Assembly: GCF_029633865.1 (NCBI RefSeq)
Contig: NC_079230.1
Span: 33,465,150 to 33,529,149, forward strand
Length of the DNA stretch: 64,000 nt
Direction: 5' to 3'
Source of the DNA: Lampris incognitus
Taxonomy: Eukaryota > Chordata > Actinopteri > Lampriformes > Lampridae
In this document: piece after piece, positions 1-9,703 of the stretch
Position numbering within the stretch: the first letter of the stretch is position 1
Layout of the letters: every line of letters starts with the position of its first letter
Program-made: the position numbers and the translations under genes
The notes under the pieces: model-generated
What the model saw: only the letters and a program-made list of their open reading frames with translations
Told to the model about the DNA's origin: nothing
The model's database searches: none

Positions 1-735
1 CCTGCTGACTGTTCTGCAGCATTATTTACTTCACTTTACTTTATTTTACTTTACTTTAGTCCAATACCTGCTGACTGTTCTGCAGCATTATTTACTTCCC
101 TTTACTTTATTTTACTTCACTTTAGTCCAATACCTGCTGACTGTTCTGCAGCATTGTTTACTTTATTTTACTTTACTTTAGTCCAACACCTGCTCACTGT
201 CCTTCAGCATTGTTTACTTTACTTTAGTCTAACACCTGCTGACTGTTAGCAGCATTGTTTACTTTACTTTAGTCTAACACCTGCTGACTGTTAGTAGCAT
301 TGTTTACTTTACTTTACTTTAGTCTAACACCTGCTGACTGTTAGCAGCATTGTTTACTTTACGTTAGTGCAACACCTGCTGACTGTTCTGCAGCATTATT
401 TACTTTACTTTACTCCAACACCTGCTGACTGTTCTGCAGCATTGTTTACTTTACGTTAGTCCAACACCTGCTGACTGTCCTGCAGTATTGTTTACTTTAC
501 TTTACTTTAGTCTAACACCTGCTGACTGTTAGCAGCATTGTTTACTTTACTTTACTTTAGTCTAACACCTGCTGACTGTTAGCAGCATTGTTTACTTTAC
601 TTTACCTCAGTCTAACACCTGCTGACTGTTCTGCGGCATTGTTTACTTTACTTTAGTCCAACACCTGCTGACTGTTAGCAGCATTGTTTACTTTACTTTA
701 GTCCAACACCTGCTGACTGTTCTGTAGCACTGTTC
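1..735. repeat. Tandem minisatellite, unit about 47-66 bp
   Basis: The text cycles through CTGCTGACTGTT, GCAGCATTGTTTACTTTAC and TTTAGTCCAACAC blocks about 14 times. Unit length varies through gain or loss of TTTACT pentamer-like steps, and two sub-variants alternate (TTCTGCAGCAT versus TTAGCAGCAT). The array runs off the left edge of the window, so its full length is unknown. Confidence 0.93.
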
Positions 736-894
736 CAGCTCTTTCACCTGCCTATCTGTCATTTTTCTTATTACTTCAAATGCAATGGTAAAATCTCATG
801 TTATCGTGACGTTGTGTTAGTTTAATCAGCACCATACAACAATCCCAATGTTAGTAAATCAAAGGAAAAAGAAATACAACAAGTTATTAGGTGA

Positions 895-1237
895 TGTTCA
901 TTGCCTGGTGGTCATAAGTGAATACACATGGGGTTCGAACCCCAGAGTTGTCCAACCTCGGAGGGTCATCCCTGGTCATCCTCTGTGTGGAGTTTGCATG
1001 TTCTCCCCGTGTCTGTGGTGGGTTTTCTCCGGGTGCTCCGGTTTTCCCCACCATCAAAGAGACATGCATGTTAGGGTTAATACTCCTGTCTGTGCCCCTG
1101 ACCGAGGCACGGCAAGACCAACTGGAGTTGGTCCCCGGGTGCTGCATGGCGGCTGCCCACTGCTCCTAGCTACACAGCTAGGATGGGTTAAATGCAGGGC
1201 GTAATTTCTGTACGGGGATCATGAAAGTATACCATAT
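895..1237. repeat. Dispersed teleost-type retroposon copy (unclassified)
   Basis: This holds a core reading GGAGTTTGCATGTTCTCCCC and a distal block CACTGCTCCTAGCTACACAG followed by GATGGGTTAAATGCAG. The distal block recurs at about 13005-13080, and the core recurs in reverse complement at 9550-9640. Recurrence within the window shows it is dispersed. The open frames here have no recognisable domain and I treat them as chance. It ends against a (CA)n run at 1238-1263. Confidence 0.6.
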
Positions 1238-1263
1238 CACACACACACACACACACACACACA
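1238..1263. repeat. (CA)n microsatellite
   Basis: About 13 uninterrupted AC dinucleotides. Confidence 0.95.
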
Positions 1264-2500
1264 AACCGTTCTAGAAATATGACATCTTTTCCAAAATGTC
1301 TTCTAGAAGCTGTTCCTGTTTCATGATGATGGCAGCAGCTTTAATCATGTAGAAATGTCCATGTCGCCGGCGTGGTTCCACCCTGATAAGGACAGTGGTG
1401 GCTGATAACGAGGTCTCACCCTGTGTAACACTATCTCTTCACTACAACTCCACTGATTTAGTTTATTTAACTATACTCTCATGGAAATATAGTAACCTCA
1501 CTGTTCAGACGGGGGTTTCGGAACCGGCTTTTTTCTTGCCAGAACTTGAAATCACTATGTAGAAGATCAATGTTATAAGTGTCCTCTTTCTTTTTTTGTC
1601 AAGCAGTTCAGAATGACGAGTAATTTATGTTGCCATGCAACTGTTGTCATATGGATTCTACATATGTATCTAAGGTATGTTTTTATGTTGGGAAGATGCA
1701 AACATGGAGCTGCAATGCTGTACCGTAGACAAACACCACCAACCTGGATGTGTGGTATAAAAGTTTATTGATTCTTGAATCTACTAATCAGGATCCAGAC
1801 CACAAAATCTGTAAGTAGTCATAGCAATTAATTTTATGACGGAGGTACATGGATCGTCAAAGCCTTGCTGATAGGTAGGAGTCACCCCTCTCTATCGCCA
1901 AGGCAATCCATGTAAACGATCTGAGCCATTCCCACCATTAAAACAGCCATAATGCTGCTCATCTGACATCATTAAATCCCGTTTGGAATCATATGTCCTC
2001 TATCTTTATGTAACACTCAGCCTGCTATAAAATTACACAGAACAGTGGAATAAAGTACAGAAGACCACAGCAGCATGTGTACGTGTGTGTGTTTCTGTTA
2101 GAATTTAATGTGTCGGTCTTGTTCAGACTGTTAAGACATCACAATTATTAAGCTATCTCACTAGCTAGCAACAGGCAGCTGTCATGCCTGGTAAAATGTT
2201 GAACTTATGTTCCCATGAAGAACACCACCCTAACACCACCCTACCAGAGAAGCTGGTTGATAATTAAAGGGCAACAAAAATTAAGTACAATTAAAAAGAA
2301 TCATAAGAGTGTTAGCAAGAAGACGGGACAATGTTCTGCCTGTATGAATACATATAGACGTGTTCCCTTGTTCACATGCGCCAAATGTGCGTGCGCAGAT
2401 TGTGAGGCGCAAAGGGGCCTCGAGTCTTGTGTTTGTAAACGTTACTATGTTCATTTCGAAGAGGTCAACACGGAGAAATTGATTTACAACGAAACGAAAC
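1264..2500. other. No gene recognised
   Basis: Unannotated AT-rich DNA. I see no long open frame with a recognisable domain, no tandem array and no convincing element ends. The open frame running through about 2215-2607 is judged spurious, because the THAP signal that begins at 2511 lies in another frame. Confidence 0.5.
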
Positions 2501-2510
2501 GCCTCACAGT

Positions 2511-2711
2511 TGTCGCGTTGTCGGTTGTACAAATCGTAAAGACGGTAAAAACAAGAATATGCATTTTTATGGCATGCCGAGAGGGAAAACTCCAGTCGAG
2601 AAACTAGGGAGACAGGCGTGGATTCATGCGGTCCGCCAGGAGGACTGCAAGACGTGGTCAGAAGAGCAAATATCAAACGGGAAGATTTGTGGGGAACATT
2701 TCATATCTGGT
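2511..2711 (+). pseudogene. THAP zinc-finger exon (transposon-derived remnant)
   Basis: In one frame the DNA reads a C-x4-C pair (TGT at 2511 and 2526), then a basic stretch, MHFYGMPRG, a tryptophan-containing helix (QAWIHAVRQED), a second W (KTWSEEQ) and CGEHF, which supplies the C-x2-H (TGT 2688, CAT 2697). This is the spacing and residue pattern of a THAP DNA-binding domain (C2CH). No Met lies just before the first Cys. The coding sense stops after a possible splice donor (GT at 2710-2711), matching THAP genes in which the domain is split by an intron. THAP domains in fish genomes are often the N-terminus of ISL2EU, Kolobok or P-type transposases. No DDE exon follows, so I call it a remnant. 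A host THAP gene fragment is the alternative. Confidence 0.6.
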
Positions 2712-2762
2712 GTGTGTCCGTTTCTTACACTAAGAAGTGCCGTGATGAACATACATAAGTAG

Positions 2763-3714
2763 CAGCTCTAGATGTGATGCTGTTCTAGTAGAGCAGCTGC
2801 CAAAACAAAGTCTGAGGTGTTGACGCCTGGCCTTCCTCAAGTCTAACAACGACTCCATCAGCTTTATTATGTTGTGATGTTTTGAGGTCATCATTTGACT
2901 CCAGCCTCGAGCTCAAAACCGTACAAACAATTAAACTACGAGGGCTTACCCTTGACTCGATGAAGCAACACTCGTTTTCCTCCGATAGCGGATGGTGAAA
3001 GCAGTCTTGGACATGTCCACCAACAAAGTCATCGTCTGGCGCTAAAGACTTGTGTGCTTCGTGGTTCTCTGGTAAACATGCCTGGTGTGTCTGTGAGGTG
3101 TTCACCACGTCCCTCCAGCCGAGGCTTGGCAGCCTGGTGACGTCACGTGTCATCGGCGAGTTTTTCTCCGGTGCTCAGCGTAAGTTTCGACTCGTAACGC
3201 GTTTAGGCCGTCAACATGTTCTGAGATTACATTTCCTCACATTTCTAACGTTTCTCTCCGTTTCATTTGAACTTCCCTACGCTTCATCTGTGAGCTGCAC
3301 AGGTTCGCGCCTTGTCTCTAGGACATGTTCTGCCACACGTTCTGCGCGCGCAGCTTGTTTACAGCGCAGCTTGGACGTCACGCGACAAGGGGTCTACTAA
3401 ATCCCTCTTTACGGAGCACATGATGAGCTACATGGGTAGTACAGTATTATGTCCCAAACTGGAGACGATTCCACGTCTGATTCATTCCATTCAAACGTGT
3501 GGCACAAATATGGAAACGAAAGAAGAGCGTCGACTTTTAGTTCCATGAGGTCAAAGTGTGGCCCTCCTGTATCTGTCTCGTTCTCTACAGACGTGGGCCG
3601 TCGGAAACGTCGCTGAAAACCAACGGCAACAATGTTAAAATGTGTGAACATGAGAAGCTCTTCCAATCAAATGGCAGAATCAAAAGTCCTATCTGTGGTG
3701 ATTGAAGAGAGCGT
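2763..3714. other. No gene recognised; possible promoter-like GC-richer stretch
   Basis: No domain is recognisable on either strand. The stretch about 3110-3400 is richer in CpG and contains GTGACGTCACGTG at 3138 and GACGTCACGCG at 3373, which resemble CRE/E-box sites. This could be the promoter side of the mobile genes flanking it (THAP exon upstream, YqaJ-associated exon downstream). That role is inference only. Confidence 0.3.
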
Positions 3715-4110
3715 TTAGAGCTGCTCCACTACCGCTCTGTGTGTCGAAGGTGTCTGGCTGGGGGAGCTGGCGTTGGATCGGCTAGGAGAGCTGGTCTGCT
3801 GCGTCCTGTGGACCCGGGGACCACGGCCCTGGCGGAGCTGCGCCTGAGCAGGAAACACAGAGGCTGTCTGACAGGACGCGGAAGCGGGGCAGGCTAAGCT
3901 AACTGCTAGCCCATGCATACCGGCAGTTCCGACAGTCATCCTGGCTGGCGTTCGTTCTCTGGACGGTGATTTTTTTTAATTATTTTTTTGTAGTCTGTTC
4001 TTGTAGTTTGTAGACATGCGTCTTTGTCTTTGTGTTGCACTGATGTGGGCTGAGGGAAACGATTTTTCATTTCAAACAAATCAAGTGTCTTGATTCCTGA
4101 TAACTGAAGA
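3715..4110. repeat. LINE-like dispersed repeat with shared 3' tail
   Basis: A GC-rich body (3720-3960) is followed by a T-rich stretch and GTGTTGCACTGATGTGGGCTG then GGGAAACGA. The same tail, GTGTTGCACTGCTGTGGGCTG then GGAGAAACGAATTTCG, occurs at 30850-30900. The shared tail and T-rich lead point to copies of one non-LTR retroposon family. No RT coding is visible in either copy. Confidence 0.5.
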
Positions 4111-4347
4111 CTAAACACCTGCTGCAGTTCAGCGTTGTCAAACAGGACGAGAGCATCTGCAAATGTGAATATGAAAATGACCTTGTGTTTGACTTGATGG
4201 GTTGCTGTCATAAACTCAGAGGGTGTAACACAACATTTTAAAGTAGAATATTCAAGAATATCTATAGCGCTCCGGACGTCACGTGACTAGTTTTGTTTCC
4301 ACGGCCATTTTGGCAGGAAGAAAAGCGCGTGCACTAAGCAAAAACGA

Positions 4348-4652
4348 ATGGCGCATTTTAATTCCAGAGACATTGAACACTATATAGCGAAACTTGACAG
4401 ATTAAACATTACTGACCCTATTATACTGCCCCCGGGGTGCTTTTCATGAGTATTGAAACAGGCAGCGTTCCAGACCTGCAGTACCCAGACATGTACAATC
4501 ACCTGATCAGCGTTCCCTCGTCCTGCTCTGGGGAGTCTCTGGAAGCCTACAAAAGCCTGGAGGAGGGGTACACATGGACGAAATCTGGATTCGTGACAAA
4601 TATTCAGCTTTGGAGTCTACTGACTAAAAATGGCTTTCTCGTCACTGGAAGG
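4348..4652 (+). pseudogene. 5' exon of a YqaJ-associated transposon ORF, frameshifted
   Basis: An ATG at 4348 opens a frame with the segment DIEHYIAKLDRLNITDP. Coding sense then switches frame near 4435, continues as PDLQYPDMYNHLIS and LEAYKSLEEGY, and ends with SGFV and GFLVTGRV at a consensus-like splice donor (AAGG followed by GTGAGT, GT at 4653). I recognise this order (a DPY-like motif, YPD-Y-YL, then L-AYKSLE--..F-SG-V) as the N-terminal part of the second protein of fish ISL2EU/Kolobok-type transposons, which carries a SWIM-like zinc finger and a YqaJ exonuclease domain further on. The downstream exons are not in this window, so the exonuclease itself is absent. The frameshift marks it as decayed. 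Confidence 0.5.
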
Positions 4653-4893
4653 GTGAGTGTCCCTTCATGTGAGTTAAAGTTAGCATAAGTGGTGGGCAGT
4701 GTAATGTAATCGTGTCATAACGTGTATGTAGCGTTAGCTGGTCTGGATCTTCAATTTACCAAGACGTAACTACATGATCACCTCATACATTAAACTATAC
4801 CTTCATGATAAACAGCAGCTACTGTAAAACGCTTTGTTCACCGTAGCTACATTTCACGGTTTCAAAAAAGCTTAGTTCTTCTATCTTAGCCTT

Positions 4894-5143
4894 TGTTAGC
4901 CCCGCCCTTGGTTTCCTGTTTTCTCTGTGACGTTTCCCTGTGGAAGTATCTTGCCGCGTTCCCAGTTTGGATTATCAGTGAGTTTTTTTTGGACTTCCTG
5001 TTTTCTAAGTTGCTCATTGCCCTCCTGTGTTGACCGTTGTATGAGCTAGTGTCCCCGTTACACTAGCAATAAAGTACGCCAGTTTCGGCTAACCCCATCT
5101 CTGCCTGGTGTCGTGCGCTTGGGGTCTTCCACAAACCCTAACA
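4894..5143 (+). mobile_element. Solo LTR-like sequence
   Basis: The block begins TGTTAGCCCCGCCC and ends CACAAACCCTAACA, so it has TG...CA ends. It holds AATAAAG at about 5070, which would be a poly(A) signal near the end. Its distal 90 bp recur at 23690-23777 in the same orientation with few differences. No target duplication is visible (GCCTT left, GGCAA right), so it may be truncated or old. The family is not known to me. Confidence 0.5.
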
Positions 5144-5197
5144 GGCAACGTAGTATATCATATGCTCTCGTCTGCCTTTCCCCTGCAGAAACCATAT

Positions 5198-5243
5198 TCT
5201 CTCGAGCCAGCTGATGAGTTGCCTCATCAGCTGGCTCGAGAGA
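5198..5243. repeat. Perfect 21-bp hairpin with 4-nt loop
   Basis: The arms at 5198-5218 and 5223-5243 are exact inverted copies (left arm begins TCTCTCGAGCCAGC) around the loop TTGC. No T-run follows that would make it a terminator, and this is a eukaryotic repeat context. Confidence 0.9.
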
Positions 5244-5245
5244 CG

Positions 5246-5279
5246 TTACACTACCCCCCGAGGGAAGGGGGTAGTGTAA
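5246..5279. repeat. Second adjacent hairpin, 13-bp arms
   Basis: TTACACTACCCCC at 5246-5258 is the exact inverse of 5267-5279, with an 8-nt loop. It starts 3 bp after the preceding hairpin, and its right arm overlaps the start of the tRNA-like repeat at 5275. Confidence 0.85.
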
Positions 5280-5427
5280 TGTGCATGGATAAGTAGACAG
5301 GTTAGCCCTTGGCTGATGGGTCGGACCCTTTAGTCGACTGGTTAACGTCGTCGCCTGCGGTGTGAAATATAGGAGTTCGCGTCCCGGCTGTGACGGTCCG
5401 ACCGGGCTGCCCCCTGAATTCGCTACA
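5275..5427 (+). repeat. tRNA-like short repeat (TGTAA...GCTACA), copy 1
   Basis: It starts TGTAATGTGCATGGATAAG and ends GAATTCGCTACA. Inside are a D-arm-like block (TTTAGTCGACTGGTTAACG) and GAGTTCGCGTCCC, which resembles a Pol III B box. Related copies lie at 15412-15515, 16263-16419, 17607-17745, 44045-44224, 44276-44434 and 56109-56258. It could be a tRNA-derived SINE or a very short LTR-like unit; see the findings. Confidence 0.75.
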
Positions 5428-5560
5428 GTATAAATACAGCCGGCGGAGAGACTTGCTGCTAGCTAGCAGTCATTTGCCCAGCAATAGGCCTGCTTTCCTG
5501 CCAAAATGGCGGTGTTTTGATTTCGACTATTGCGTGACGTCAACTGCCGGAGCTCCATAG

Positions 5561-6125
5561 TAGGCAAAAGAGTACACAACCAAATGAGATTCATTTTGTG
5601 AAATTGCTCCCGGTGCCTTTCCAAATAAATCCCCTGGTTCCTTCAGCGCTATATGTTATTTTGTACATTTCTAGTTTCTGTAGCAACAAGTCCCCCAACC
5701 CATACCACCACTTAGGTCGTTTGTACTCTAATACGACCCACGAGAACGTTTCCTAATTTGGCGCCCCTACCGGCGGCAGGAGATATGTCACAGATACTTT
5801 TCGCCTCTGTGCATTGTGGGTTTTTAAAACAATGTGAGAACAATAGAATATGTAGTCGGTGCGTTTTTGTGTTGTTTCATCTAGTATAGTAAGTAAGATT
5901 GCTAATGGCAGTATGTTTACTATGAATAACGTTATAAGCGCTGACTTAACGTTAGCCACAAGTTAGAAAGTCAGCTAGCGTGCACATTATAACCGCTCTG
6001 TGACATTCAACTCTGCTTTTATTAATATTCCTTCTCACGACAGCTTATGTATGGAGCTCTTATTGTTACAGGCCAAGTAACGTATTATAATGATGGAGGA
6101 CCGCGAGGAAGGAGCTTAAAATGTC
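5561..6125. other. No gene recognised
   Basis: Mixed AT-rich sequence with short open frames lacking any recognisable domain. I see no array or element ends. Confidence 0.4.
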
Positions 6126-6127
6126 AC

Positions 6128-6512
6128 TAGTACTACTACTACTACTACTACTACTACTTTTACTACTACTACTACTTTTGGCTGCTCCCGTTAGGGGGCG
6201 CCACAGCGGATCATCCGTTTCCATCTCTTCCTGTCCTCTGCATCTTCCTCTGTCACACCAGCCACCTGCATGTCCTCCCTCACCACATCCATAAACCTCC
6301 TCTTTGGCCTTCCTCTTCTCCTCTTCCCTGGCAGCTCCATATTCAGCATCCTTCTCCCAATATACCCAGCATCTCTCCTCCACACATGTCCACACCATCT
6401 CCATCTTGTCTCTCTTGCTTTGTCTCCAAACCGTCCAACCTGAGCTGTCCCTCTAATATACTCCTTCCTAATCCTGTCCTCCTTCCTCACTCCCAGTGAA
6501 AGTCTTATCATA
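6128..6512 (-). mobile_element. 5'-truncated RTE-type LINE: C-terminal end of ORF and 3' tail
   Basis: On the minus strand the frame ending near 6191 reads RWRWCGHVWRRD and then RGRPKRRFMD, typical of the C-terminal region of RTE-clade (Expander/BovB-like) reverse transcriptase proteins. It runs to RKRWKRMIRCGAP, followed by a short 3' end and a TAG/TAC trinucleotide tail (6128-6178 on the plus strand). The upstream RT and endonuclease domains are absent, which is the usual 5' truncation of LINE insertions. The CDS part is about 106 codons with no stop. The tail of simple trinucleotides at the 3' end fits the RTE style of integration. Confidence 0.75.
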
Positions 6513-6807
6513 ACCTACCATAAATTACCACAACTACTCAGTTCTTTTTAAATCCCTGACTGTGGATTATAATGGATCATAAACAGTAATGCTGCGACTT
6601 CCTATTTCCCCTCTGCACTGCAGCAACCAACACTTTTTTAAAGCATGGTCAGCGTCACGTCCATGGTCACATCCACACAACACAGCTGCACGAACCTGAG
6701 CTGAAGTAGACTGACACGTAACTACATACCTACAATAGTATATTCAAAACAGTGTGTATTCAATGACATATTGTTTTGCTTTACACTCTTTTCCATGCAC
6801 GCACGCA

Positions 6808-6808
<1 letters not shown>

Positions 6809-6899
<91 letters not shown>
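6809..6899. repeat. (CA)n microsatellite, about 45 units
   Basis: An uninterrupted AC run abutting the left end of the Tc1-like element. Confidence 0.97.
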
Positions 6900-6903
<4 letters not shown>

Positions 6904-8543
6904 GTGCATCCGGAAAGTAGTCACACCCCTTCACTTTCCCCACATTTTGTTATGTTACAGCCTTATTCCAAAATGGATTAAATTCCTTTTTTCCTCATCA
7001 GTCTACACACAATACCCCATAATGACAAAGTGAAAAAGGTTTTGTAGAAATGTTTGCAAATTTATTAAAAATAAAAAACTGAAATATTGCATGTACATAA
7101 GTATTCACACCCTTTGCTGTGACACTCAACATTGAGCTCAGGTTCATCATGTTTCCACCGATCATCCTTGAGATGTTTCTACATCTTGATTGGAGTCCAC
7201 CTCTAGTAAATTCAATTGATGGGACATGATTTGGAAAGGCACACACCTGTCTATATAAGGTCCCACTGTTGACCTTGCATGTCAGAGCAGAAACCATGCC
7301 ATGAAGTCAAAGGAATTGTCTCTTCGGACCTCCGAGACAGGATTGTATCGAGGCACAGATCTGGGGAAGGGTACAAAAAAACTTCTACAGCTTTGAAGGT
7401 CCCGAAGAGCACGGTGGTCTCCATCATTCGTAAATGGAAGACGTTTGGATCCACCAGGACTCTTCCTAGAGCTGGCCACCCAGCCAAACTGAGCAATCGG
7501 GGGAGAAGGGCCTTGGTCAGGGAGGTGACCAAGAACCCGATGGTCACTCTGACAGAGCTCCAGCGTTCCTCTGTGGAGATGGGAGAACCTTCCAGAAGGA
7601 CAACCATCTCTGCAGCACTCCACCAACCAGGCCTTTATGGTGGAGTGGCCAGACAGAAGCCTCTGCTCAGTAAAAGGCACATGACAGCCCGCTTGGAGTT
7701 TGCCAGAAAGCACCTAAAGGACTCTCAGACCATGAGAAACAAGATTCTCTGGTCTGATGAAACCAAGATTGAACTCTTTGGCCTGAATGCCAAACGTCAC
7801 GTCTGGAGGAAACCAGGCACCTCTCATCACCTTGCTAATACCATCCCTACAGTGAAGCATGGTGGTGGCAGCATCATGTTGTGGGGATGTTCTTCAGCGG
7901 CAGGAACTGGGAGACTAGTCAGGATGGAGGGAAAGATGAATGGAGCAAAGTACAGAGAGACCCTTGATGAAAACCTGCTCCAGAGTGCTCAGGACCTCAG
8001 ACTGGGGTGAAGGTTTACCTTTCAACACCACAACGACCCTAAGCACACAGCCAAGACAATGAAGGAGTGGCTTCGGGACAAGTCTGTGGATGTCCTTGAG
8101 TGGCCCAGCCAGAGCCCAGACTTGAACCCCATTGAACATCTCTGGAAAGACCTGAAAATAGCTGTGCAGCGACGCTCCCCATCTAACCTTACAGAGCTGG
8201 AGAGGATCTGCAGAGAAGAATGGGAGAAATACCCCAAATATAGGTGTGCCAAGCTTGTAGCTTCATACCCAAGAAGACTTGAGGCTGTAATCGCTGCTGC
8301 CAAGGGTGCCTCAACCAAGTACTGAGTAAAGGGTGTGAATACTTATGTACATGCAATATTTCAGTTTTTTATTTTTGATAAATTTGCAAAAATTTCTACA
8401 AAACCTTGTTCACTTTGTCATTATGGGGTATTGTGTGTAGATTGATGAGGAAAAAAGTAATTTAATCCATTTTGGAATAAGGCTGTAACATAACACCATG
8501 TGGGGAAAGTGAAGGGGTGGGAATACTTTCCGGATGCACTGTA
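6900..8543 (+). mobile_element. Tc1-like transposon A
   Basis: Inverted repeats of about 215 bp (6902-7118 and 8325-8541) begin CAGTGCATCCGGAAAGTA and are flanked by TA on both sides (6900-6901, 8542-8543), the standard Tc1/mariner target duplication. It lies between a (CA)n and a (TA)n run. A single transposase frame fills the middle. Confidence 0.93.
7279..8325 (+). pseudogene. Tc1-like transposase, inactivated
   Basis: The frame from the ATG at 7279 holds an N-terminal paired-type helix-turn-helix (RDRIVSRHRSGEGYKK, then STVVSIIRKW), a second HTH, the linker typical of fish Tc1 enzymes, and the DD34E catalytic domain. The first Asp is present (ILWSDETKIE). A TGA at 8008-8010 interrupts the frame just after QDLRLG, and the same frame resumes to a natural stop at 8325 (349 codons in total, normal length). 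The position of the second catalytic Asp reads QHHNDPKHT, with His where family members have Asp (the residue 34 positions before the Glu of NPIEHLW). The copy is therefore dead twice over. The glycine-rich HGGGSIMLWG box is intact. Confidence 0.93.
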
Positions 8544-8545
8544 TC

Positions 8546-8554
<9 letters not shown>

Positions 8555-8611
<57 letters not shown>
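8555..8611. repeat. (TA)n microsatellite
   Basis: About 28 TA units, directly followed by the hairpin repeat at 8620. Confidence 0.95.
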
Positions 8612-8613
<2 letters not shown>

Positions 8614-8619
8614 TACACA

Positions 8620-8825
8620 GATACAGGAAAGAATAAGTTTTAGCGCACTGCAGTACAGGCCTGTCAGACATTCATCAGCTGTTGAGGATGAGGTGGTGAG
8701 TGTGGAGACAGGAAGTGGGCCTCTACTGCAGTGTGGTAAAACTTCTTCTTTCCTGTATCTGGACTGATGTCCCGCTCCTCATTAGCCGAGCACTTATAAC
8801 AACACCATTAACCGTTTCGGAAAAA
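8620..8825. repeat. Hairpin-bearing repeat following a (TA)n run, copy 1
   Basis: Arms 8620-8661 and 8718-8759 (42 bp) are near-perfect inverted copies starting GATACAGGAAAGAA, with a 56-bp spacer. The 3' flank CCGCTCCTC...GCACTTATAACA...CCATTAAC...TTTCGG recurs after the palindrome at 44528-44585, which also follows a (TA)n run. These are two copies of one family with different stem sequences. Confidence 0.75.
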
Positions 8826-8828
8826 AAC

Positions 8829-8830
<2 letters not shown>

Positions 8831-8861
<31 letters not shown>
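8831..8861. repeat. (CA)n microsatellite
   Basis: Short AC run. Confidence 0.9.
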
Positions 8862-8864
<3 letters not shown>

Positions 8865-9253
8865 TTTCCCGGATGGCATTTATGACGTCATAAAGAGGTG
8901 TGGAGGACACAGTGGGCAGCTGAGAGCTGGGCGTCAGGAGAAACCACACGTCGGCCCCACGTGTGGAGGTTTACAGTAAACCTCATCATGAGTCAGCATC
9001 CATAACGCTGCTATTTCCCTGCTGACCCTTATCTACTTTGGGTGTTTCCACAGCACATCACAGCCACCGAGGAACGTCCCAGTCAGGCCACTGCCGGTGT
9101 GACCAAACACTTTCCTTTGTCTCTCCTGGCCTTTCTTGTTTGACTCGCTTTGCGTAACTTGTGTAAAATGAATAGACACGTGATCACAAGATTCACTGAT
9201 GTTTGAAGAGCCATGAATAAGTAACGCCTGTGAAGAAAGGCTGAATATGTCCC

Positions 9254-9256
<3 letters not shown>
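8862..9256. other. No gene recognised
   Basis: No domain or repeat structure seen in this stretch on either strand. Confidence 0.4.

Positions 9257-9299
<43 letters not shown>
9257..9299. repeat. (CA)n microsatellite
   Basis: About 21 AC units. Confidence 0.95.
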
Positions 9300-9301
<2 letters not shown>

Positions 9302-9369
9302 TAACATCCATTCAAATTCAAATGGCTTTATTGACGTGACGTAACACTGTACATATTGCCATCCCTCCT

Positions 9370-9703
9370 TTATCCGAAGTGCTTATCCTGCTCTCAGGCT
9401 CGCGGGGATGCTGGACCCTGACCCAGCAGTCACTGGGCGGCAGGCAGGGAGACACCCTAGACAGGGCGCCAGTCCATCACAGGGCCCACACACACACACA
9501 CACACACACACCCCTAGGGACAGTTTAGTACGGTGAGTCACCTGACCTACAGGTCTTTGGACTGTGGGAGGAAACCGGACCCCCGGAGGAAACCCACACA
9601 GACACGGGGACAACATGCACACTCCACACAGACGACGACCCGGGACGACCCCCAGGTTGGACTACCCCGGGGCTCGAACCCAGGACAGTGGGTTCACCCA
9701 CAC
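9370..9703. repeat. Dispersed teleost-type repeat with internal (CA)n
   Basis: It reads CCGAAGTGCTTATCCTGCTCTC, a GCAGTCACTGGGCGGCAGG block, an internal (CA)n run (9487-9511), then GGACTGTGGGAGGAAACC and ACATGCACACTCCACACAGA. A second copy lies at 55105-55345 with a longer (CA)n run at the same internal place. The GGAGGAAACC core also occurs, inverted, at 960-1070. Confidence 0.75.

Larger units (their letters stand above)
4262..5560. mobile_element. Candidate inverted-repeat element containing YqaJ-associated exon
   Basis: The left end (4262-4320) and right end (about 5494-5560) are inverted copies. Shared blocks include TTCCTGCCAAAATGGC, GTGACGTC and CCGGAGC followed by ATAG, in the same order on opposite strands. 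Between them lie a decayed coding exon, an LTR-like sequence, two hairpins and a tRNA-like repeat, which would be later insertions. Similarity between the arms is broken by a 6-10 base difference in the middle. The alternative is that both ends are copies of one small promoter-like repeat. Confidence 0.4.

Noticed and set aside
848-1204. 118-codon plus-strand protein
   Set aside because: It lies in a dispersed repeat whose other copies do not keep the frame.
5198-5243. Rho-independent terminator
   Set aside because: No U-run follows and the context is a teleost repeat region.
6754-7033. Open frames of poly-Thr-His or His-Thr
   Set aside because: They translate the (CA)n run.
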